64,000 nucleotides of DNA from Pseudarthrobacter sp. C4D7. Lineage in GTDB: Bacteria > Actinomycetota > Actinomycetes > Actinomycetales > Micrococcaceae. This document shows positions 47,881 through 55,884 of this stretch, piece after piece (position 1 is the first letter of the stretch; each line of letters starts with the position of its first letter). A model generated the notes under the pieces. The model worked only from the letters and a program-made list of their open reading frames with translations. It searched no databases and had not been told where the DNA came from. The position numbers were made by a program, and so were the translations under genes. The DNA lies in the NCBI RefSeq assembly GCF_013359725.1, contig NZ_JABFMW010000008.1:1-64000 (forward strand), read 5' to 3'.

Positions 47881-49545
47881 ATGAGCGACCCCACCCCCTG
47901 GTCCGCGGGAAGGCTGCGGCTTTTCAAACGGCCCTTCCATGAGTACCGGCTGACGGACCGGGTAGCGATGAGCCAGATGCCGCTGTTCGTGACCACCATC
48001 CTGACGGCAGTGCTGGTGTGGGGATTCTTCCCGACCACGATGGGCAATCCGCTGTTCATCGCGTTCCTCGTTTCACAGCTGGCCATCATGGCACTGTGCT
48101 ACACCGTCCCCTGGGAGCGGCTGCCGTTCACCAGCTTCCTGATTATCCCGCTCCTGGATTTCATCTCCATCGCTGCGGGCAGGGAAGGCGGTCAGGACAG
48201 CCTGACGGGAATCAGCCTGCTGGCCGTGTTCCCGGTTATCTGGCTCTGCGCATCCGGGTATTACCCGCGGGCCGCACTGTGGTTCTCCTTCCTGGGCCCG
48301 CTGGCCATCATCTGGCTGCCACTGTTCTTCAAGGGGAACTCAACGCCGCAGGACTTCGCCCGTTCACTGCTGCTGCCCGTCATGATGCTGGGCATTGGCG
48401 TGTCAGTCAGTGTCCTGACGTTGAGCATGATGCGCCAGCAGAAGCAGCTGGAGGAAAAGGACGAACAGCTGCGGGCCAACCTTCGCACCAGCAAACGCCA
48501 GGAATCGCTGCTGAACACTGTGCTGGATACGGTGCACCTGGGGGTCCTGGCTGTTGATGCCGACGGCCACGACGTCCTGATGAACCGCAAGCAGCGGGCA
48601 AACCATGAATTGGCCCGCCCAAAGAATATTGCCGACCCCAACGAATCCCAGCTGCTGGTCTACGGTCCGGACCGCAAAACCCTCATGCCCGTCCACGAGC
48701 GTCCGGTCCGCCGCGCTGTCCTGGGGGAAACCTTTACCGATTATCTGGTCTGGCTCGGTGACGGGAAGGACCAACGAGCACTCGTGACCACAGCCCGCGC
48801 CATGAAGGACTCCGACGGCAAGTTCACCGGCTCGGTGATCGTCTTCAGCGACGTCACGGACCTGATGAACGCGCTGACGGCCAAGGACGACTTCGTCTCC
48901 AGCGTTTCGCACGAATTCCGCACCCCGCTGACGTCCATCCTGGGCTACGTGGAGATCCTGCTGGCCGACGATCCGGACGAGTCCCAGCAGGAGATGTTGG
49001 AGATCATCCGGCGCAATTCCGAGCGCCTCCTGACGCTGGTGTCAGACCTGTTGGCGAGCCGGAACGGCCAGCTGATCGTCTCGCCGGAAGCGGTGGACGT
49101 CGCCGAACTGGTGCGCAGCAGCGTGTCCTCTGCGTTGCCGCGCGCAGCCGCCGCGGGCGTCGAACTGCGGACCGAAACCCCGGAGCGGCTGGAGGCCCGC
49201 GTGGACAGCGCCAGGATCTCCCAGGTCCTGGACAACCTGGTATCGAATGCAATCAAATACTCCCCCGACGGCGGCGAGGTCGTGGTGTCGCTGGCACGGG
49301 AAAACGGCCATGTGGCCTGCCGGGTCACGGACACCGGCATGGGCATGAGCCCGGAGGACGCCTCCGAGGTCTTTGCCAAGTTCTTCCGCACCAGCAACGT
49401 CCGGCGGACCGCCATCCCGGGCGTCGGCCTGGGCCTGCCCATCAGCAAGGCGATCGTCGAAGCCCACGGCGGAACCATCGACGTCGAGAGCACGCTGGGC
49501 GAGGGGACGACGTTTACCTTCCGGGTGCCGGTGCAGCCGTCCTGA
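47881..49545 (+). CDS. Membrane sensor histidine kinase
   Basis: A 554-residue kinase with five or six membrane helices in residues 40-180, a coiled-coil stretch (about 180-205), a PAS-like sensor region (about 215-325), a HisKA domain with phospho-His344 in SHEFRTP and a HATPase domain (N box SNAIKYSPDGG, G boxes DTGMG and GVGLGLP). The short loops between helices suggest sensing within or at the membrane. The start is ATG 47881; the frame is open further up but that part lies over the regulator promoter. Its stop overlaps the McrC gene by 32 bases. The signal is unknown. Confidence 0.92.
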   Translation: MSDPTPWSAGRLRLFKRPFHEYRLTDRVAMSQMPLFVTTILTAVLVWGFFPTTMGNPLFIAFLVSQLAIMALCYTVPWERLPFTSFLIIPLLDFISIAAGREGGQDSLTGISLLAVFPVIWLCASGYYPRAALWFSFLGPLAIIWLPLFFKGNSTPQDFARSLLLPVMMLGIGVSVSVLTLSMMRQQKQLEEKDEQLRANLRTSKRQESLLNTVLDTVHLGVLAVDADGHDVLMNRKQRANHELARPKNIADPNESQLLVYGPDRKTLMPVHERPVRRAVLGETFTDYLVWLGDGKDQRALVTTARAMKDSDGKFTGSVIVFSDVTDLMNALTAKDDFVSSVSHEFRTPLTSILGYVEILLADDPDESQQEMLEIIRRNSERLLTLVSDLLASRNGQLIVSPEAVDVAELVRSSVSSALPRAAAAGVELRTETPERLEARVDSARISQVLDNLVSNAIKYSPDGGEVVVSLARENGHVACRVTDTGMGMSPEDASEVFAKFFRTSNVRRTAIPGVGLGLPISKAIVEAHGGTIDVESTLGEGTTFTFRVPVQPS

Positions 49546-50776
49546 CCACTTCACCCCAGGACTGGGAGGCAAGTTCCTTGATGTCCGCCAGGATGGCCGA
49601 CGGCGGCTGGCTGAGGTCCAGCGGAAACTCCACGATGTCGATGTCCGTGTTCAGGATGCGGCGCAGTTTCATCTCGCCCCTGCCGGCGTAAACCAGCCAG
49701 GCGGTGGGCACGGCAAGCGCGGTGCAGTGGGCCAGCATCTGGTAATGGTCGGCGGTAAGCGACGCGCCGGCATCCGACGCCGCCCGGTACTTGGCGTTGT
49801 AGGCCACCACCGGCCGGCCACCAAGCATGTGGACGGCATCCGGGCGCACGGACAGCCGGTCGGAATCGCGCACCGCCTCGCTGAGGAGGGCGTTGTACCT
49901 CAGCCGCAGCTCCCCTGGGTATGCCGCCATGGCACTGCGCAGCGCCGTTCCCACGAAGTCTTCGAACACCTGCGCCATGTCCACCACGAACGACGCCGTC
50001 TGCTGCCTGCCCTCACCCGCTTCAGCGGAGGCGTTGCGCAGGACCAGTTCGGACAGGCGCAGGACGGCGTGATAGCGCAGGTTCATCCTGGTGGGCTTCC
50101 ACGGCGGCACCGGGGCGCCCGCTGGAAGACGCGTCACGGCGTCGAGCTTTCCCTGCAGCGTGCGCAGCCGGCCCAGCACCGCCGGGCGGACCCCGGGCAC
50201 CTGTCCCATCCGGTCCAGCGCGGCGCGCAGGATGCGGTTTTCGGCGATGTCCTCGGTGAACTCGTCATAGGAAACTTCCAGTGGCACCAGCATGCCGGGT
50301 CGCCGGGAAATCTGGTCCGATATCCGGATGCGGCCCTTCACCGTGCGCAGGGACTCGTCAACGGTGAGGTAGCCCTGCAGGACACCGCGGCCCAGCGCCC
50401 GTTCAGCAAGCTGGGCCAGTGACTCCGCGAGCGCGCTCCACAGGTCGCGGTCCTCATGCGCAGCCACCGGGTCCGGCCGGAAGCCCTGCTCCCCCGCATA
50501 GCTGAGCAGGAACAGCAAACGGCTCAGCCCCAGCCTGTCTTTGGGCCGGACATCCAGCTGGACGGTAGGGGTGCGCACCGAGCCCACCTTGCCCACCGGC
50601 TCAATCCTGTACAGCCCCAGGCCCATGGGCGAGGCCTTGGCCAGGCCGCTGGAGTTCACAAAAGAAGCGCTGGGCGCATCCAGCCGCTCCACCAGCCCGC
50701 CGGACAGCTCGTCCAGGGCCAGGTGCCGCGCTGGGCCGGTTGGAGTTCCGGCCGCCCTAAGGTCAGCGCGCTGCAA
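49514..50776 (-). CDS. mcrC: McrC-like subunit with altered nuclease motif
   Basis: A 420-residue McrC homologue, the nuclease and GTPase-stimulating partner of McrB in type IV restriction of modified DNA. The family N-terminal beta domain (about 50-150) and the central EDIAENRILRAAL segment are present. The PD-(D/E)XK nuclease domain reads RPDAV (Asp313) and then NAK (Asn327-Ala-Lys329). The second acidic residue, usually Asp, is therefore Asn, which should weaken or abolish metal binding. The start is TTG 50776, overlapping the McrB gene by 14 bases, so the two are translationally coupled. Confidence 0.87.
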   Translation of the reverse strand: MQRADLRAAGTPTGPARHLALDELSGGLVERLDAPSASFVNSSGLAKASPMGLGLYRIEPVGKVGSVRTPTVQLDVRPKDRLGLSRLLFLLSYAGEQGFRPDPVAAHEDRDLWSALAESLAQLAERALGRGVLQGYLTVDESLRTVKGRIRISDQISRRPGMLVPLEVSYDEFTEDIAENRILRAALDRMGQVPGVRPAVLGRLRTLQGKLDAVTRLPAGAPVPPWKPTRMNLRYHAVLRLSELVLRNASAEAGEGRQQTASFVVDMAQVFEDFVGTALRSAMAAYPGELRLRYNALLSEAVRDSDRLSVRPDAVHMLGGRPVVAYNAKYRAASDAGASLTADHYQMLAHCTALAVPTAWLVYAGRGEMKLRRILNTDIDIVEFPLDLSQPPSAILADIKELASQSWGEVVRTAAPAPGR

Positions 50777-52994
50777 TGCGTCCCAGCAGCTGGTCCAGCC
50801 CGAACCGCTCCTCCAGCTGGGCCCGCGTCAGCTGGCCATGGTAGTGCTCCGCCAGCAGCGGCATGAGCTCGTACTTCCAGATCCGGCGCAGCCCGGCAGG
50901 GGTCTGGGCGGCCGGTTTCATGAAGTATGACGGGCCGATCATCAGGTCCCGGTCCCACTCATCGATTGCCCCGTTGAGGGCGTCCAGCAGGAGCGCCGGG
51001 GTGGTATCCAGCTGGCGGGCCTTCAGGAACCGGAGCAGGGAACCCTTGACCGGCTCCGTCTGCGGGTGCAGTTCGATGAAGGAGAATCGGCGGCGGATGG
51101 CGGCGTCCATCATGGCGATGGACCGGTCGGCGGTGTTGATGGTGCCGATGATGTAGAGGTTGTCCGGCAGCGTGAACGGCTCGTTGGGGCTGTACTGCAG
51201 GTAGATCCGGTCATCACGGTATTCGAGCAGGAAGTAGAGCTCGCCGAACACCTTGGGCAGGTTGGCGCGGTTCATCTCATCGATGATCAGGAAATACGGT
51301 TTCTTCTCGTTCCCCGGCTTGGCAGCTTCCTCCGCCAGCCGGCGCAGCGGACCGGCCACCAGCTTGAAGGACACCTGGCCTTCATCGGTCTTGTCCGGCC
51401 GGTAGCCCTCGAAGAAGTCCTCGTAGGCATAGGACGGATGGAACTGGACCAGCTTGACGCGTTCATCCGTCGTGTCGTGCGCCAGTTCCGCGGCGACGTG
51501 CTTGGCCAAGTAGGTCTTTCCCGTGCCGGGAGGGCCAAAGAGGACCAGCTGGCGGTTCTCCTCCAGCAGGTCCGCGATCTCCTGGAGGGGTTCCAGATCC
51601 ATGTGCAGCGAGGCCGCGAATTCCTCCGTCAGCGGCCGGAAACCCTCCTGCACCGGGGGAACGACGGCGGCACCGTCCGTGTCGCCGTCGGGCTCGGTTT
51701 CCGCCTCGGCCGGCAGCAGCGACTGCAGCGCCTGGACCACGCGGGTCACGTCCACCACGATGCCCGGCGTGGCGAGCTGGCGCTGGACATGCCGGGGCAG
51801 GCTGGTGGTGGTGTGGCCGTCGTCGAACCAGCGCACCTTGCGGCGCAGGCGCCGGTTGCCGTCGTTGTACTCGGGCTCCCCCAGGACGCCGCCCAGCCGT
51901 ACGGTTCCGTTGTGCTGGTAAAGCACCAGGTCGCCGGGCTTCATGACGGTCAGGAAGGCAAAGACGGCGGTTTTGGTGTCCTCGCGTTCCACGTAGCCAA
52001 GGTGTTTGTAGTCCTCGTCCACGGCGTGCTGCACCAGCCCGGCGGTGACGCCCGGGTCCAGTGTGCGCAGATGTTCGACGTCGAGGGTCACCTTTTCTTC
52101 GCCGTGCCAGGCGGTGAGCAGCTCGGCATGGTCGCTGTGCGTCCGGAGCAGCCAGGCGCGGCGGCCGGGGTCGCCCACCTTGCGCCATTGGCTGACCAGC
52201 TGGCGGGAGTACCAGTCGATGCGCTGGCCTGCCTGCTCGTCCAGGTGCAGGCGGATGCGGTGGATATCTGCGGTGATGTCCTCTTCGCCCTCGCCGTTGG
52301 CCCCGCCCACCAGGGAGGCGAAGGCGTCCCTGATTTCCTGGCGCTCCACATCCGCCACGACGGGCTCGAAGTAGCTGGGCCACGCCAGGAACTCGATGCT
52401 TCGGCGGATGGCGGGCTGGTCGTCCGGCGTTGATGCGGCGAGGCGGTGGAACTGGAGGGGATCCTTGATGGCTGCCTGCACCACGGCGGCCGGCCGTTGG
52501 GCAACATTCCGCACGAACCGGCACAGCCATTTCAGGTGGTCCCAGATGGTCCAGTTGAATTCGGCGGTCCGGTCCCGGATCACGCCGTGGTCGGTCATCC
52601 CGGCGTACAGCTCTTCGGGCAGCTCCAGCGGCGGTTCCAGCCAGCCGGCGGCCTCGGCCACGCGAGCCCGCTTGACCTTGAGTGACTTCACTTCGTGGGC
52701 CAGCGGGAGGGACTGCAGAAACAGCAGTTCCACGGCCAGCTGCTTGGCCCCGCGGGTGGCACCCTGCAAGTTTTCGCGGAGGTTAGTCATCATCGGGGCC
52801 TTGGGGTCCGCGAAGCCGCGTTCCAGCCGGTCCAGCAGCTCCGCCGCCGCCGGAACAGACCACGTCCTGGTGCGGCCGTCCAGGGGCGAGGCCTTGCCCT
52901 GGAGGCCCGGACCCAGCACAAACCACGCCGCGTCCTCAATCTCCCGGGAGATGCCGAGGGCGCGGGTCATGGCAAAAGTGGCGGTGGGGGTCAT
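50763..52994 (-). CDS. mcrB: McrB-like AAA+ GTPase
   Basis: A 743-residue AAA+ protein. The N-terminal 430 residues are not a standard McrB DNA-binding domain; they include a helical region and a segment (about 350-400, PGDLVLYQHNGTVRLGGVLG) with the look of an EVE/PUA-like reader. The C-terminal domain has Walker A GPPGTGKT (Lys493), Walker B with DEMNRAN and the McrB GTP signature NTADRS. It should form the ring that drives McrC on DNA carrying modified cytosine. No nearby methylase. It is the first gene of the mcrBC pair. Confidence 0.9.
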   Translation of the reverse strand: MTPTATFAMTRALGISREIEDAAWFVLGPGLQGKASPLDGRTRTWSVPAAAELLDRLERGFADPKAPMMTNLRENLQGATRGAKQLAVELLFLQSLPLAHEVKSLKVKRARVAEAAGWLEPPLELPEELYAGMTDHGVIRDRTAEFNWTIWDHLKWLCRFVRNVAQRPAAVVQAAIKDPLQFHRLAASTPDDQPAIRRSIEFLAWPSYFEPVVADVERQEIRDAFASLVGGANGEGEEDITADIHRIRLHLDEQAGQRIDWYSRQLVSQWRKVGDPGRRAWLLRTHSDHAELLTAWHGEEKVTLDVEHLRTLDPGVTAGLVQHAVDEDYKHLGYVEREDTKTAVFAFLTVMKPGDLVLYQHNGTVRLGGVLGEPEYNDGNRRLRRKVRWFDDGHTTTSLPRHVQRQLATPGIVVDVTRVVQALQSLLPAEAETEPDGDTDGAAVVPPVQEGFRPLTEEFAASLHMDLEPLQEIADLLEENRQLVLFGPPGTGKTYLAKHVAAELAHDTTDERVKLVQFHPSYAYEDFFEGYRPDKTDEGQVSFKLVAGPLRRLAEEAAKPGNEKKPYFLIIDEMNRANLPKVFGELYFLLEYRDDRIYLQYSPNEPFTLPDNLYIIGTINTADRSIAMMDAAIRRRFSFIELHPQTEPVKGSLLRFLKARQLDTTPALLLDALNGAIDEWDRDLMIGPSYFMKPAAQTPAGLRRIWKYELMPLLAEHYHGQLTRAQLEERFGLDQLLGRIAAR

Positions 52995-53064
52995 GCAGTC
53001 AAATTTACAGGGTGGAGCCGGACGGCGGCTCCGCGATGCCTGGCCGTGCTGCTCCCGGGTGAGG

Positions 53065-53319
53065 CTACTTGCCGGAGGCGGTGTGCTTCCGTCCGAAGAT
53101 GAAGTACCCCATGGGACCGATGAAATTCACGAAAGACGCTGCCCGCCACGCGGCCTTGGGCCCGTTGATCAGTTCCGCCGGGCGCCGGGAAATGTCCCGC
53201 TGCGCTGCCACCAGCAGGGACACCTGCACCAATGCGGTCACGATGGTGCCCGCCTTGGCTGAAGGTGACATCTCCTTCCAGGTCTTCTTCTTCCGGGTGC
53301 GGTTCTTGTTGTTGGCCAT
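53065..53319 (-). CDS. Small membrane protein with PLDc_N-like domain
   Basis: An 84-residue protein with a basic N-terminal stretch (NNKNRTRKKKTWKEM) and two short hydrophobic helices (about 27-45 and 65-80), matching the PLDc_N group of small membrane proteins. The ATG at 53319 has AAAGGAAG at six bases; a start at 53358 would add 13 residues without a site. The function is unknown. Confidence 0.8.
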   Translation of the reverse strand: MANNKNRTRKKKTWKEMSPSAKAGTIVTALVQVSLLVAAQRDISRRPAELINGPKAAWRAASFVNFIGPMGYFIFGRKHTASGK

Positions 53320-53386
53320 GAAGGCTTCCTTTCGCTGTACGAGGTGGTTCCAGTCCACTGGGTCCGGTGCAGTCCGGTCCAGAGTC

Positions 53387-53815
53387 TTAGTGCCTGTAGG
53401 GGGCCATCCGGTCTTTTTGCTCCTGGCTGAGTCTTTGCACCCGGCCCGTGGCTTCGTCCACGAATGCCAGATGGCTGCTCGCCTTCACGCAGTCCTCCCC
53501 CGTGACGGGGTCCTGGAGCAGGTAGTGGATGTCGAAGCTGGCGCCCTTGACGGCACCGATCCAGACCTGGATCACAGCTGGCACATTGCGGTACTCCAGC
53601 GTGCGGACGTACCGGATCTTGTGGTCCACCACCAGGGCAAGGGTGCCCTCAGGGACGTCGTTGAACAGTGAAACCGGCGGTTCGACGCCGGGAAGGCCAG
53701 CGCCTCGCGGCGGGCCGAAGGCTGCGATTCTGGCCTCTTCCAGCATCCGTACGATCTGGACGTTGTTGATGTGGCCGTAGGCATCCATGTCACCCCAGCG
53801 CATGGGCACCAGCAC
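53387..53815 (-). CDS. Hot-dog fold acyl-CoA thioesterase (4HBT)
   Basis: A 142-residue 4-hydroxybenzoyl-CoA thioesterase-family protein. The catalytic Asp loop WGDMDAYGHINNVQ near residue 7 and the central helix RMLEEARIAAF are clear. It probably cleaves short or medium acyl-CoA. The GTG start at 53815 leaves the family's usual N-terminal strand short by a few residues. It lies 27 bases after the ABC exporter gene, on the same strand. Confidence 0.88.
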   Translation of the reverse strand: MLVPMRWGDMDAYGHINNVQIVRMLEEARIAAFGPPRGAGLPGVEPPVSLFNDVPEGTLALVVDHKIRYVRTLEYRNVPAVIQVWIGAVKGASFDIHYLLQDPVTGEDCVKASSHLAFVDEATGRVQRLSQEQKDRMAPYRH

Positions 53816-53841
53816 CTGGATCCACTGGCCTCCGTGCGCGC

Positions 53842-55884
53842 TCAGCTGTGCACCGCCGTCGAATCGTCCACCGGCAGGTCCCCGGCGTCCGCGCCCGCGA
53901 ACTGCGACATGTAGAGGCGGTGGTACGCCCCGCCGGCAGCGAGCAGCCCGTGGTGGCTGCCCTGTTCAACGATTCGTCCGTTCTCCATAACCAGGATGGT
54001 ATCGGCATCCCGGATGGTGGAAAGCCGGTGCGCAATGACGAAACTGGTCCGGTCCGACCTCAGCGCCGCCATGGCTTTCTGCACCAGGAGCTCGGTGCGG
54101 GTGTCCACGGAACTGGTGGCCTCGTCCAGGATCAGCAGCGAGGGGTTGGCCACGAACGCGCGGGCAATGGTGATCAGCTGCTTCTCGCCGGCACTGACGT
54201 TGTTGCCCTCTTCGTCAATGACGGTGTTGTACCCCTCCGGGAGGGCGCGGACGAAGCGGTCAACGAACGTTGCCCTGGCGGCCGCCATGACCTGCTCCTC
54301 AGTGGCCTCAAGGTTGCCGTACCGGATGTTGTCGTAGATGGAGCCGCCAAACAGCCAGGCGTCCTGCAGGACCATGCCCACCTTGGAGCGCAGTTCGGAG
54401 CGGCTGAGGTGGGTGACGTCCACGCCGTCCAGCATGATGGAGCCCGAGGTCAGTTCGTAGAAACGCATCACCAGGTTCACCAGGGTGGTCTTGCCGGCTC
54501 CCGTGGGCCCGACGATGGCCACGGTGTTGCCCGGTTCCGCCGTGAAGGACAGGTTCTCGATGAGCGGCTTGTCCGGGGTGTAACTGAAGGTGACGTTCCT
54601 GAAGTCCACGTGCCCGTCGGTCTTGGCCGGCAGGTGTTCCGTGGCGGTTTCGGTGTCCTGTTCGTCGGCGTCCAGGAATTCGAAGACCCGTTCCGAGGAC
54701 GCCACCCCTGACTGGAGCATATTGGCCATGCCGGCCATTTGGCCCAGCGGCTGGGTGAACTCGCGGGAGTACTGGATGAACGCGGTGGCATCGCCCAGCG
54801 ACATGGCACCGGAGGCAACCCGGAGTCCGCCTACCACGGCGATGCCCACGTAGCTTAGGTAGGACACGAACTGCATGACGGGGAAGATGATTCCGGAGAC
54901 GAACTGGGCTCCGAAGCTTGCCTTGTACAGTGCCTCGTTGCGTTCCTCGAACCGGGCCAGCATGTCAGCGTCCCGGCCGAAGACGCGGACCAGGTCATGG
55001 CCGGAGAAGGATTCCTCGATCTGGCCGTTCAAGGAGCCGGTGTTCTTCCATTGGGCTGCGAACAGCTTCTGGCTCCGGGCTCCGATCAGTCCGGCCGCCA
55101 CCCCGGACAGCGGGAGCGCGACCAGTGCGATCAGTGCCAGCTGCCAGGAGACGATGAACATCATGATGACGATGCCCACCACGGTCAGCACGGAGTTCAC
55201 CAGCTGCGCGAACGCCTGCTGGAGGGCCTGCTGGATGTTGTCGACGTCGTTGGTCACGCGGGACAGCACGTCGCCTCGCTGCCGCGTGTCGAAGTAGTTC
55301 AGCGGCAGCCGGTTCAGTTTGCTTTCAGTATCGTCGCGGAGCCGCCGGATCACTTTCATGACGATGCGGTTCAGCACGTAGCCCTGGAGCCACATGAAGA
55401 TGTTGGCCACGAAGTACATGAGCAGGACGACGGCGATGAGCATGCTGAGCTTGCTGAAGTTGATGCCGGTGCCCGGTACCAGCTCCATCCTGGAAACCAT
55501 GTCCGCGAAGTTCTCCTGGCCCTGCTGGCGCAGGCCTGCCACGAACTGCTCCTTGCTGGCACCGGCAGGCAGCTGCTTCCCCACCACGCCGGCGAAGATG
55601 ACGTCCATGGCCTGCCCCAGGATCTTGGGGGCGATGACGTTCAGCACGACGGAGATGACCACCAGGCCCACCACCGCGTAGATGCCCATGGCTTCCGGCT
55701 GCAACAGGCCCATGAGGCGTTTCGCGGAAGGCCAGAAGTGCTGGGCCTTCTTGGCGGGCATGCCGCCAAACATGTCCCCGTCTGCCTCGGAGGGCGTGAA
55801 CTCCTCCTCGAGGAAGTCCTCGTCCTGCGGGGCGGACGGCGTGGCCTGTTCCACGGACGCGGAGTCTTTCCTGCGGGGGCTCAT
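53842..55884 (-). CDS. ABC exporter, ATPase-permease half with canonical site
   Basis: A 680-residue half-transporter: an N-terminal acidic extension (about 40 residues), six membrane helices (about 65-345) and an ABC domain with Walker A GPTGAGKTT and a canonical catalytic Glu in LLILDEATS plus H-loop His in IAHRLST. The signature is VSAGEKQ instead of LSGGQ. The stop is at 53842 and its ATG overlaps the partner gene by four bases. Together they form a heterodimeric exporter of the LmrCD/TM287-288 type, probably for a drug or lipid. Confidence 0.93.
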   Translation of the reverse strand: MSPRRKDSASVEQATPSAPQDEDFLEEEFTPSEADGDMFGGMPAKKAQHFWPSAKRLMGLLQPEAMGIYAVVGLVVISVVLNVIAPKILGQAMDVIFAGVVGKQLPAGASKEQFVAGLRQQGQENFADMVSRMELVPGTGINFSKLSMLIAVVLLMYFVANIFMWLQGYVLNRIVMKVIRRLRDDTESKLNRLPLNYFDTRQRGDVLSRVTNDVDNIQQALQQAFAQLVNSVLTVVGIVIMMFIVSWQLALIALVALPLSGVAAGLIGARSQKLFAAQWKNTGSLNGQIEESFSGHDLVRVFGRDADMLARFEERNEALYKASFGAQFVSGIIFPVMQFVSYLSYVGIAVVGGLRVASGAMSLGDATAFIQYSREFTQPLGQMAGMANMLQSGVASSERVFEFLDADEQDTETATEHLPAKTDGHVDFRNVTFSYTPDKPLIENLSFTAEPGNTVAIVGPTGAGKTTLVNLVMRFYELTSGSIMLDGVDVTHLSRSELRSKVGMVLQDAWLFGGSIYDNIRYGNLEATEEQVMAAARATFVDRFVRALPEGYNTVIDEEGNNVSAGEKQLITIARAFVANPSLLILDEATSSVDTRTELLVQKAMAALRSDRTSFVIAHRLSTIRDADTILVMENGRIVEQGSHHGLLAAGGAYHRLYMSQFAGADAGDLPVDDSTAVHS

